Of a stretch of DNA of 64,000 bases, positions 37,012-44,631 are shown in pieces. Each line of letters opens with the position of its first letter. Positions within the stretch are counted from its first letter, which is position 1. The notes beneath the pieces are model-generated. The model did no database searches, was not told the origin of the DNA, and was given only the letters and a program-made list of their open reading frames with translations. Origin of the DNA: Reinekea blandensis MED297 (GTDB taxonomy: Bacteria > Pseudomonadota > Gammaproteobacteria > Pseudomonadales > Natronospirillaceae); the NCBI RefSeq assembly GCF_000153185.1, contig NZ_CH724149.1, forward strand, positions 510,789 to 574,788, given 5' to 3'. The position numbers and the translations under genes were made by a program.

Positions 37012-37893
37012 GTGTTTCGGCAAGCGATGATTGGCGTCATAGTGTTGGTTGCTTTGGGCTCAGCACTGATGACATGGACAAGTACGTCTTCATTAATACA
37101 ACGCGGCCAAACGTCGCAACAGGAAACCTATCAGGCCTTGCAGGATCAGTTGGCGCCTTATCTGGAGATTGAACAGCCAACGGAAGCGGATTTGGCAACG
37201 ATTGAGCATCTGCAAACGATGATCAGCCGGTTCACTCCGGAGACCAGCGCCGGCTTGGCGACAAACCTGAGAGTAGGGTGGTTGTTGTGGGCGATTGCCT
37301 TCGCCTTTGTCATGGTGGGCTACGCATTGACCCGTCGGGTGTGCCATCAATGGCCTGCCCTGCGCGATCCCGCCTATGCTCATTCGCCGGTTGCCATAAC
37401 AGACGACCGTATGATGGCGATTAACGTAAACACGCATGTTGGTCAGCCCGTGGGTGACGATGCTTACCAGTTGATGCCCGTGAAAGGCATGGTCGGCATA
37501 CTGGTTGGGTTGGTTATTGCGGCCGGGGCGGCTTTAGTCAATGTGGGATTGCCAACGAGTCCGGCCTCCGTCAGCTCTGGACTGCTGATTCTCGTCCCTT
37601 TGATGCTCGCCGGCTATCTCGGTATGAGTTTAGTTCGGAGGACCTACGTTCATGCAGGGCCCGAGCCGCTGATCATAGCGGGTAAGCGGGTGACACTGGA
37701 AAACATAATGGGTGTGCGGTCTTTGACGCGCATTGCTGGCCGGAATCGCGTCTTTTTGTCCCATCAGGTACAGATAGTGATGACGGACGGTCGGTGTCGC
37801 ACGGTGTCGTTATCCACTGAATCGAAGGACGCTGACCGATTGACGGTGGCATTAGCGACACGATTACATCGACCGGTACTGATCACGAGCTGA
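37012..37893 (+). CDS. Polytopic membrane protein of unknown function
   Basis: 293 aa from a GTG at 37012 with AAGGA eight bases upstream; an earlier TTG start would lack a ribosome-binding site. TM segments are at about residues 5-23, 86-106, 153-174 and 185-207. The first loop is about 60 residues, and the C-terminal 80 residues are soluble and beta-rich. The family is not recognised. It diverges from the 980-aa gene by 214 bases. Confidence 0.65.
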   Translation: MFRQAMIGVIVLVALGSALMTWTSTSSLIQRGQTSQQETYQALQDQLAPYLEIEQPTEADLATIEHLQTMISRFTPETSAGLATNLRVGWLLWAIAFAFVMVGYALTRRVCHQWPALRDPAYAHSPVAITDDRMMAINVNTHVGQPVGDDAYQLMPVKGMVGILVGLVIAAGAALVNVGLPTSPASVSSGLLILVPLMLAGYLGMSLVRRTYVHAGPEPLIIAGKRVTLENIMGVRSLTRIAGRNRVFLSHQVQIVMTDGRCRTVSLSTESKDADRLTVALATRLHRPVLITS

Positions 37894-37914
37894 CACGCCA
37901 CCAGACAGATCAGG

Positions 37915-37940
37915 CAAAAAAAAGCGCCCGATTCGGGCGC
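37915..37940 (-). terminator. Terminator after the repeat-containing lipoprotein gene
   Basis: On the minus strand GCGCCCG/CGGGCGC with a three-base loop, followed by a run of nine T. It lies 33 bases beyond the lipoprotein stop. Confidence 0.85.
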
Positions 37941-37973
37941 AAAGTCTCACTGATGAATAATGCGTGTTGTGAC

Positions 37974-38483
37974 TTAGTTAGCCGTCGCAACCACAAAGTC
38001 ACTGTAGATGCCGTCGACGTCGAATACTGCGACTTCAAAGGTGTATGCGTCGACTTCAGCCAGATCGGTTACGCTGTACTGGTCCACATAGGGGTCGTTC
38101 AGGACAACGTTTGTGTATTCACTGTCAGCTTCGGACTTGTAACGGATCTCGTAACCGCCGATGTCCGTGACGGTCATGCTGTCGCCATTGACGCGCTCCA
38201 GCGGTGCTGACCAATAGAGCGTTACCGTAGACGGCTGTGGTTCGGTTGTACCGGTGTCACCGCCAGTGTCTGAGCCGCTGCCGGTGTCAGAACCTGAACC
38301 AGTGTCAGAACCTGAACCAGTGTCGCTGCCGGCATCACCGCCAGTGTCCGTACCGCCTGTGTCTCCCTGATCTTTTTCGGTGGTGTCCGACGATGTAGCA
38401 CCCTCCAATGGCGTAATCTCTATCTGGCAACCTGCTAACAGGAAAACCATGAAAAGAGCGGAGAAGAGTTGGATTGCTTTCAT
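37974..38483 (-). CDS. Lipoprotein with Ser/Asp/Thr/Gly repeats and an FN3-like domain
   Basis: 169 aa from the ATG at 38483 (AGGT upstream). The lipoprotein signal has lipobox LAGC (Cys19). A low-complexity linker at about residues 38-78 contains at least three copies of GSDTGS in tandem. The C-terminal 90 residues (TVTLYWSAPLERVNGDSM to FEVAVFDVDGIYSDF) look like a fibronectin type III module. It is probably a surface-anchored binding protein; ligand unknown. The repeat DNA encodes near-identical 18-base units, so the linker length may vary between strains. Confidence 0.72.
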   Translation of the reverse strand: MKAIQLFSALFMVFLLAGCQIEITPLEGATSSDTTEKDQGDTGGTDTGGDAGSDTGSGSDTGSGSDTGSGSDTGGDTGTTEPQPSTVTLYWSAPLERVNGDSMTVTDIGGYEIRYKSEADSEYTNVVLNDPYVDQYSVTDLAEVDAYTFEVAVFDVDGIYSDFVVATAN

Positions 38484-38919
38484 TGTCGTGTACCTAAGGT
38501 TTGTGTTGGTTAAAAGTTGAGCAAATGATACGAAAGCGCCCATTTTCGGGGTGTGACGAGCTTCAAGACGTACCTTTTCGTGACAAATCTGTGTCCAAAA
38601 CGAGGATTTTGACGCTCTGGGCGCATTCAATCGGTGATATTTTGGCGATTAAACGATGTTCGTCCGGGGTGATAGCTGACTGTCATTTCCGAGAATTTTT
38701 TTGACGGCCCTTGGCGGGCAAGCCTTGGGATTAGTGATCCGCGACCGCTAGAAAAACGGCGACATGTCGACGCCCTGGCGGAAGCCTGCCGACGTAGATT
38801 TGCACTTTTTTTTAAGCGGAATTTGCGCAGGGTTAATGAACGGTGGGTTAGTCTGAGTTGTTCTTGGTTTGGTCACATGCCATTGGTAGAGTGTGCGGGC
38901 TTTGAAGACAGGAGTAACC
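38484..38919. other. Intergenic region between lipoprotein and PHP phosphatase genes
   Basis: 436 bases between two divergent genes. The part nearest 38910 holds GGAG for the phosphatase gene. No gene, tRNA or clear operator is seen. Confidence 0.5.
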
Positions 38920-39693
38920 ATGAAGATTTTATGTGACACCCATTCGCACACCGTCGCCAGTACGCACGCTTTCAGCACGGTGAACGACTACATTCGTGAC
39001 GCGAAAGCCAAGGGCCTGCAGCTTTTTTCAGTGACCGATCATGCCCCTGCCATGCCGGACAGTCCGCATCCATGGCACTTTGGCAATATGAAAGTCATCC
39101 CGCGCGTCGTCGACAATATCGGCATTTTACGTGGCATAGAAGCCAACATTCTGCCGGAACCTTTTGAGCAGACCGGTAAGTGGGTAGACCTGCCCAGCGG
39201 CATGATGGCCTATCTGGATTTCGCTATCGCCAGTTTTCATGAACCGGTGATTGCACCGCGCAGTCGTCAGGAAAACACCCGGATGATGATCAACGCCATC
39301 GAAAGCGGACTGGTGCAGATTGTCGGGCACCCCGGCAACCCGAACTATCCCATCGACCAGGATGAAGTGGTTCGTGCGGCGAAAGACAACAACGTTCTGC
39401 TGGAGATTAACAACAGCTCCTTCTATATGTCCCGTACTGGGTCCAATGAGCACTGTACGTCGCTCCTGGAAGTGGTCGACCGGCACGACTGGAAAATCAG
39501 TGTCGGCAGTGACGCCCACATCAGTTTGGAAGTCGGGCATTTTGACTACGCCATCGAAGCGATTCGTAAAGTCGGCTTCCCGGAAGATCGCATTGCTACC
39601 TTAAACCCAGCACGTTTCCTGGCGTTTTTGGGTGAGCATGACAAGCCGGTCAGTGCTGAGCTCAATGAATGGGCCACTTCGCTCAGCGCTTGA
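38920..39693 (+). CDS. PHP-domain phosphatase, YcdX family
   Basis: 257 aa from the ATG at 38920 (GGAG upstream). The metal-binding motif CDTHSHTVAST near 5-15 and later His/Asp residues (TDHAPAMPD, ASFHEPV, VGHPGNP, VGSDAHI) match the YcdX trinuclear zinc phosphatase family. YcdX-type enzymes dephosphorylate small phosphorylated metabolites; the physiological substrate is unsettled. It is probably a single-gene unit. Confidence 0.92.
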   Translation: MKILCDTHSHTVASTHAFSTVNDYIRDAKAKGLQLFSVTDHAPAMPDSPHPWHFGNMKVIPRVVDNIGILRGIEANILPEPFEQTGKWVDLPSGMMAYLDFAIASFHEPVIAPRSRQENTRMMINAIESGLVQIVGHPGNPNYPIDQDEVVRAAKDNNVLLEINNSSFYMSRTGSNEHCTSLLEVVDRHDWKISVGSDAHISLEVGHFDYAIEAIRKVGFPEDRIATLNPARFLAFLGEHDKPVSAELNEWATSLSA

Positions 39694-39716
39694 GTTTGAG
39701 AGCTCGTGTCGTCGAT

Positions 39717-40646
39717 TTACGGAGCCGGGTACGGGCTTAAAATATTGATGTCTGAAATGCTGATTGCATAGCCATCGTCATCGTTGCGGGTAAACTTGCC
39801 GCCCAGCGCGACGCGGTAATAGTCGCCCGCACCATCCGGAATCATCGTCGTGGCCGTCGTAAAGGTGCAGCCTTCAAAGTCGGCCACTGCAGATACCGCG
39901 AGGCACTCCCATTGACCGCTCTGGGCGTCCTGTTCACAGGTTCCCAGATCGCGATTTCCGGGTTGATTGAATGTCTTAAGCAAATATTTGATTTGTTGAG
40001 TGTGGTCGCAATGGAGTGTGACCTCACTGTTCATGTTCTCCATTTCGGTATCAATAATCGATTGCGTACCGCCATTGTGGGATTTCGAATAGCGAACGTT
40101 TAATGCGGCCGACACCAGTTTACCTTCAGCGGTGGAAGGTTCGCCCGCCGCTCGCCATTGCTGAAGCGTGAGGTCGGTTCTCGGTGTGTACACAAAATCG
40201 AAGTCCGGATCGATATACACATAAGTGAGGTCTTCAAAAAAAGCCTCATTGCGCTCGCCTGACCATGGGACCAGGCCGAGGGAGCCGAAGGCTGACTTTA
40301 CCGCAGCGCAGGCCGCTAGGTTTTCTTGAGGAATGGTGGACCCACCGTTAAAGCCACCGCCATTGTCCCAGATATCCAGTCCAATGCCTTGTTTGGCCCG
40401 CCACTCGTAGACACCTGTATCGCTCCGTAGGTCCTTGGTCGACGCGCTGAAAATCGCAATGCTGTTTAAATCGCGGTGCAGGCGTGCGTTGCCACAATCG
40501 TTTTCGGTCACATCCTGCGGATCTCCGCCGTGACTGTCGTTGTCAAAGTCGTGTTCGGATTGAGCATTGCATGCGGTTAGCAGTGCCACGCATGCCGTAA
40601 GTGTTAATAAGCGTGAAGATAAAACGGGCTTCTTAGTCAATTGCAT
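39717..40646 (-). CDS. Hypothetical lipoprotein
   Basis: 309 aa. The lipoprotein signal has lipobox LTAC (Cys26). The mature part has several Cys (NDCGNA, LAACAAV, LHCDH, GTCEQ, WECLAV, EGCTF), probably disulfide-bonded, and no recognisable enzyme motif. Composition is typical of the chromosome. It converges with the YcdX gene at a 23-base interval. Confidence 0.7.
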   Translation of the reverse strand: MQLTKKPVLSSRLLTLTACVALLTACNAQSEHDFDNDSHGGDPQDVTENDCGNARLHRDLNSIAIFSASTKDLRSDTGVYEWRAKQGIGLDIWDNGGGFNGGSTIPQENLAACAAVKSAFGSLGLVPWSGERNEAFFEDLTYVYIDPDFDFVYTPRTDLTLQQWRAAGEPSTAEGKLVSAALNVRYSKSHNGGTQSIIDTEMENMNSEVTLHCDHTQQIKYLLKTFNQPGNRDLGTCEQDAQSGQWECLAVSAVADFEGCTFTTATTMIPDGAGDYYRVALGGKFTRNDDDGYAISISDINILSPYPAP

Positions 40647-40847
40647 GTTGTTTTCCCTAACATAGTTCGAGCGGCATTATAGCCAGCTTGACGGTTATTA
40701 GAGTGAAGCAATCAAAAAAAATCTGTCTCAGAGTTGTCAACCAGGGTGGGAGCGGGTTCAGCCCGCGGCTTTATCATGGAACATGAGGCTTGGTAAGTGA
40801 ACGGAACTCTGAGGTGAGTGTTCGATCACAAGGGTTGCAGTACCAGG

Positions 40848-41051
40848 TTACCCCTTAATCTGGTTCGTCACCGGGTCATAGTTAAGGTTCAGCTCCGACA
40901 GACGTTTCTGCAGCACGGTCAATGACAGATCATGGTATCGCGCCAGCCCTTCAAGACTCTTGAACTCATCCCTGAGTTGCTGGTTAAGCAATGACAGAAG
41001 CAGATCGCCCGGCCAGGTCAGTACTTTGTCTTCGCTGATTGGCATCGCCAT
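40848..41051 (-). CDS. DUF4250 domain protein
   Basis: 67 aa (start at MAMPISED). It resembles DUF4250 proteins: LTWPGDLLLSLLNQQLRDEFKSLEGLARYHDL followed by a conserved LSELNLNYDPVTNQI end. It directly follows the DUF2061 gene by one base, with GGCGG as a possible ribosome-binding site. Longer upstream frames overlap that gene and are not credible. Confidence 0.75.
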   Translation of the reverse strand: MAMPISEDKVLTWPGDLLLSLLNQQLRDEFKSLEGLARYHDLSLTVLQKRLSELNLNYDPVTNQIKG

Positions 41052-41052
41052 G

Positions 41053-41289
41053 TTACACCGCCATGCGGATGTGTGAATCCGTGTTATCGGTGGACGATTG
41101 GGGTTTGCGATTTTGACGTTTCTGCCAGAACGACTCGTGTATCGCGTACGCCACCGTGTTGACGGCAGGTTCAACAATCGCCAGCAGACTGCCCATGACA
41201 AAACTCCCGGTAATCGCCCAGCCCACCAAAAACGCCACACTGAAGTGCGTGATCGCAAAGGTGATGGTTTTAATGCCTGTGGTTTTCAT
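41053..41289 (-). CDS. DUF2061 membrane protein
   Basis: 78 aa with two TM helices at about residues 9-25 and 29-48 (ITHFSVAFLVGWAITGS and FVMGSLLAIVEPAVNTVAYAIHE), matching DUF2061. The function of this small inner-membrane family is unknown. It forms a two-gene operon with the DUF4250 gene and is divergent from the DUF3060 lipoprotein gene. Confidence 0.82.
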   Translation of the reverse strand: MKTTGIKTITFAITHFSVAFLVGWAITGSFVMGSLLAIVEPAVNTVAYAIHESFWQKRQNRKPQSSTDNTDSHIRMAV

Positions 41290-41318
41290 CGTGAGTTCCT
41301 GCTTACTGTTGAGTTCAT

Positions 41319-41350
41319 GCTGATAATTTAATTGAGATTAATTCTCATTA
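41319..41350. promoter_or_regulatory. Possible Fur-like operator in DUF2061/DUF3060 divergent region
   Basis: TGAGA, five bases, TCTCA (41333-41347) is a perfect inverted repeat and resembles the 7-1-7 Fur consensus TGATAAT-N-ATTATCA. A GATAAT lies just to the left at 41322. Confidence 0.4.
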
Positions 41351-41469
41351 ATAGTCAGAAAAATCGCAGCTTATGTTCGGTTTCACCGAAGACGTTCGTG
41401 AGACAGAGCAAATCCAGTCAGGTTTCAGGTATGCTGTTGCCGAACATCGATCAATCCAAGGAACGGCCC

Positions 41470-41844
41470 TTGCCTCTGCGCTCTCTCACATGCTCTTTAC
41501 TAGCGCTAATGCTATCCAGTTGTTTACCGGATGGTGAACGCCAGCGGCCGGAAATTCTCAAAGAGTCGGTCGCCGGTACGAACAACGTGGTCACCACAAA
41601 CTATTCCGGCACCACCGATCTGAGTATTTCCGGCATTGACAACACGGTTACGATTACAGCTCATACCAGGCGATTGACGGTTTCAGGGATCGACAATGTT
41701 GTGTTTGTGAATGATGGCGTGCACATCGAGCATGTGTCGATCAGTGGCATCGATAATCAGCTGAGTTTGCCCAAAGGATTTTTAGCGCCGGTGGATTGGT
41801 CTGGCATTGATGTGCAGGTGGTTTATCGGGAAGGGCAGAACTAA
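41470..41844 (+). CDS. DUF3060 domain lipoprotein
   Basis: 124 aa from a TTG at 41470, seven bases after AAGGA, giving a lipoprotein signal with lipobox LSSC (Cys18). The mature part repeats the motif SGIDN four times (LSISGIDNTV, LTVSGIDNVV, VSISGIDNQL, DWSGIDVQ), the DUF3060 beta-strand repeat. Function is unknown. An ATG further upstream lacks ribosome-binding spacing and gives a poor signal peptide. Confidence 0.75.
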   Translation: MPLRSLTCSLLALMLSSCLPDGERQRPEILKESVAGTNNVVTTNYSGTTDLSISGIDNTVTITAHTRRLTVSGIDNVVFVNDGVHIEHVSISGIDNQLSLPKGFLAPVDWSGIDVQVVYREGQN

Positions 41845-42019
41845 ACGTTCATCTCCATGAGCGGTGAACTATTGTGCTGCTAGCAATCCAGCAAAAGGTG
41901 GTGGCGCTTGTTGATTCAAGGGATGTGCTGTTAGCAGGTAGATTATGGGTATTCGTTGCCGCCTGGGCTGTATCGCCTATACCTATGATATGTTCAATAT
42001 TGCGCCAGAAGTTGAGTAC

Positions 42020-42478
42020 TCAGTCCTCGTAAAGCGCTCGCTCCCACGCCGGAAGTTCAGCCATTCGTTGCTTAAATTCTGCTTCCAGCTGCTTCAAGTT
42101 CACCTGTCTAAGATGCGTTAAAAACACATCGCTGGCGGCGGTCATCGCGGCCTGCACACTTCTATTGGCCACCTGTTCCACTAAACACGTCGGATGTTCG
42201 TCGCCAGCTGTCAAAGCAAACAACTGCGGTGTTTCCAGTGCCTCATACAGGTCGGCCAAGGTGATTTCATCTAAAGACTTTTGCAGTTGCCAACCACCAT
42301 TGTGGCCCTTACTGGACTGAACAATGTTCATGCGTCTTAAGCCTGCCATGGTTCGGCGCACCACCGCCGGGTTTGTTTGCAGCATCTGCGCGAGTCGTTC
42401 AGATGTGGCAGGTTTGTCCATAGCGGCCAAATGCAGCAAGGCGTGGATGACGCGCGAAAGTCGACCGTCGTTACGCAT
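42020..42478 (-). CDS. Rrf2-family transcriptional regulator
   Basis: 152 aa. The Rrf2 winged helix (RLSRVIHALLHLAAMDKPATSERLAQML, then VVRRTMAGLRRMNIVQSSKGHNGGWQL) is clear. Only one Cys is present (HPTCLVEQ), so it lacks the three-Cys Fe-S cluster of NsrR/IscR and is a non-iron-sulfur member such as YwnA-type. It is divergent from an MFS transporter gene, with a perfect palindrome between them, so it probably represses that gene. Confidence 0.88.
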   Translation of the reverse strand: MRNDGRLSRVIHALLHLAAMDKPATSERLAQMLQTNPAVVRRTMAGLRRMNIVQSSKGHNGGWQLQKSLDEITLADLYEALETPQLFALTAGDEHPTCLVEQVANRSVQAAMTAASDVFLTHLRQVNLKQLEAEFKQRMAELPAWERALYED

Positions 42479-42520
42479 TTTCAGACTCCGATAGACTAAA
42501 AACTTATGTTGCTTTAAAAG

Positions 42521-42565
42521 TTACATGAATGTAAGGTGAAAGTCATGAAACTTTTGATGTTACAT
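42521..42565. promoter_or_regulatory. Candidate Rrf2 operator in rrf2/MFS divergent promoter
   Basis: TTACAT, two bases, ATGTAA is a perfect 14-base palindrome (42521-42534), and a further TTACAT half-site lies at 42560-42565. The two are between the divergent regulator and the transporter start at 42577. Confidence 0.5.
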
Positions 42566-42576
42566 AAGAGGCGATA

Positions 42577-44022
42577 ATGACCGCAGTTTTGTCCGATACC
42601 CCACGTTATTGGCGAGCGTTTGCGTTTTTGATGTTGGCAAACATCATGAACTTACTGGATGTGACCATCGTGAACGTCTCCTTACCCATGATTCAGCAGC
42701 AACTGGGCGCCACAAATGCCCAGTTGCAGTGGATCTCGATTGTCTATGTGACGGCCTTTGCCTGTGGCTTATTACCCTTTGGTAAGCTCGGTGATGTTTT
42801 AGGCCGCAAACCTGTTTTTCTCATTGGTGTTTTGGGCTTTGTATTGGCATCCGCGCTCTGCGGTTTTGCGAACTCAATTGAGATGCTTATTGCTGCGCGC
42901 TTGCTGCAAGGCTTGGCCGCGGCGGTGATGACGCCACAGGTTATGGCCATTGCAAATGCCATTTTCCCCAGCTCCGAAAAAAGCCGCATGTTTGGTGTGA
43001 TCGGCATGCTGTCGAGTCTTGCGTCTGTTTTGGGGCCTTTTGTTGGCGGTTTATTGTTGGAATGGGATCCGTTGGCCTTGGATTGGCGATCGGTTTTTTT
43101 GATCAACCTGCCCATTGGGTTGGTGGCCTTAATCGGCGCTTGGCTATACGTACCTCATGCGCAAAATGACTTTAAAAGCGCGGCGGTTAGACACATCGAC
43201 CTGATTGGTAGTCTGTTGTTTGCTGTCTTTATGGCGGCGTTGCTGTATCCGCTTACAGAAGGTGCCGTATTGGGGTGGCCCTGGTGGATCGTCGCGTTGC
43301 TGGCGTTTGCTGTGCTGTGTTTCATTGTGTTGATGCGTTGGGAAATTCGCTTCGCTCAGCGTAGTCACGCAGCGTTATTGCCTTTGAGTCTGCAACAAAA
43401 CCGAAGCTTTTGGTTAGGCGTTGGGCTGATCATGAGTTTAGCCTCCGTCGCCCCAGGTTATTTTTTGATTCTGACGCTCTATTTGCAGCAGGGCTACCAG
43501 CTCAGTCCACTTATGTCAGCGTTGACAACAATGGCGTTCCCCGTGGGCGTGATGAGTGCGTCTTATTTGATGGGGCGATTATCGCCCCAGTGGCAGAGTT
43601 GGCGCGTTGTGATCGGGTTGTCTGCACTCATCATTGGCTTTGCATTGATGCTTATGTCACACCACTATTTTAAAGGCCCTGCGCAGCAGTGGTTATTCTG
43701 GGGGCCTTTGTTGATCGCAGGCTTTGGTATGGGCAGTGCGATCATTGCGTTGTTTCAATCCGTTATGGCATCGGTGCCCGTTGCCGATTCAGGCGCTGCT
43801 TCCGGTGCGATGCAATCCATTCAGCAAATGGGCATGGCATTAGGTATGGCGGTTATGGGACAGCTGTTTTTCCACTCACTGTCGATTGACGGAGACTATA
43901 ACGAGGCGTTGACGGCTGGTCTGCTTTACGGGCTCTGCGTCTACTTGGTAGCGCTTCTCGTGGCGATTCGTTTTTTAAAGGGTAAGTCGAGTTCTGATAG
44001 GGTCGTTGAAAAGGCAACTTAA
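42577..44022 (+). CDS. DHA2-type MFS drug/proton antiporter
   Basis: 481 aa, 14 predicted TM segments. The DHA2 motif LDVTIVNVSLPMIQQQLGA near residue 27-45 and LGDVLGRKPVFLIG near 68-80 (motif A) are present, with the motif C-like GPFVGGLL. It likely exports organic toxicants and is under the adjacent Rrf2 regulator. It resembles EmrB/LfrA-type transporters. Confidence 0.9.
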   Translation: MTAVLSDTPRYWRAFAFLMLANIMNLLDVTIVNVSLPMIQQQLGATNAQLQWISIVYVTAFACGLLPFGKLGDVLGRKPVFLIGVLGFVLASALCGFANSIEMLIAARLLQGLAAAVMTPQVMAIANAIFPSSEKSRMFGVIGMLSSLASVLGPFVGGLLLEWDPLALDWRSVFLINLPIGLVALIGAWLYVPHAQNDFKSAAVRHIDLIGSLLFAVFMAALLYPLTEGAVLGWPWWIVALLAFAVLCFIVLMRWEIRFAQRSHAALLPLSLQQNRSFWLGVGLIMSLASVAPGYFLILTLYLQQGYQLSPLMSALTTMAFPVGVMSASYLMGRLSPQWQSWRVVIGLSALIIGFALMLMSHHYFKGPAQQWLFWGPLLIAGFGMGSAIIALFQSVMASVPVADSGAASGAMQSIQQMGMALGMAVMGQLFFHSLSIDGDYNEALTAGLLYGLCVYLVALLVAIRFLKGKSSSDRVVEKAT

Positions 44023-44147
44023 TGCCGCCTCAGGGGAATCGTTGATTGCACTCCAATAACTGAAGTTAAGCGAAGCTTTCACTAAGTCAGACTTCTTCAA
44101 ACGCTTCTGCGACCATAAATTGCTGATATGACAGAAAGCTTCTTTGT

Positions 44148-44173
44148 GAAATTAGATGGTGCCCAGAGGCGGA
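44148..44173 (-). repeat. tRNA-Phe 3'-end remnant A (old attachment scar)
   Basis: 26 bases identical to 44448-44473, comprising the tRNA-Phe 3' end (GGTGCCCAGAGGCGGA on the plus strand) plus its left flank GAAATTAGAT. The tRNA similarity stops after 44173, where a hairpin-rich stretch follows. Confidence 0.7.
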
Positions 44174-44301
44174 CAAATTCGTCGGGAACGAATTTGCGTA
44201 ACCTTAGGGAAGCCGGAGGCTGAATCTCATGGATGAGGTGAGCAATCAACGAACTGGTCCGCATCCGGCGCCGACACGGTTTTAGTGTCGGTGGTAGATA
44301 T

Positions 44302-44331
44302 AAAAAAGCCCCGCAAATGCGAGGCTTCTTC
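44302..44331 (-). terminator. Terminator following tRNA-Phe remnant B
   Basis: On the minus strand GCCTCGC, four bases, GCGGGGC, then six T. It has the same position relative to remnant B as the terminator at 44415-44440 has to the intact-length scar. Confidence 0.75.
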
Positions 44332-44340
44332 GTAGAATAG

Positions 44341-44361
44341 GATGGTGCCTAGAGGCGGAAT
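44341..44361 (-). repeat. tRNA-Phe 3'-end remnant B (old attachment scar)
   Basis: 21 bases matching the tRNA-Phe 3' end with one change (GCCTAGAG for GCCCAGAG). Its flanks differ from the current element. Confidence 0.65.
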
Positions 44362-44414
44362 AACGCGGCCAGCTTGGTCACCGAGAGAGGATTGATAAAT
44401 CAATCCCCCGTAAC

Positions 44415-44440
44415 GAAAAAAGCCCGCTTTTCAGCAGGCT
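44415..44440 (-). terminator. Original tRNA-Phe terminator, displaced by the element
   Basis: On the minus strand AGCCTGCT, four bases, AGCGGGCT (one G-U pair), then six T. It lies 15 bases beyond the displaced tRNA 3' end, where the tRNA transcript would have ended before insertion. Confidence 0.75.
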
Positions 44441-44454
44441 TCTATCGGAAATTA

Positions 44455-44501
44455 GATGGTGCCCAGAGGCGGAATCGAACCACCGACACGGGGATTTTCA
44501 G
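44455..44501. repeat. Left 47-bp attachment repeat (displaced tRNA-Phe 3' half)
   Basis: Identical to 51078-51124. It covers the tRNA 3' end through the T-arm to the anticodon loop (ATTTTCAG), after which the sequence becomes element-specific (GTGAGGCTG). Confidence 0.95.
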
Positions 44502-44631
44502 GTGAGGCTGCTCCAAGTCACTGAATTCACTGGGTTTTCCCGTATCATCGGTTAGTGCGTTCTCTGTCAATCACCGTTCAATCAGGTCATTTGGTACAGG
44601 TCTGTAACATATGTTCGGCGGATTTGTATTC

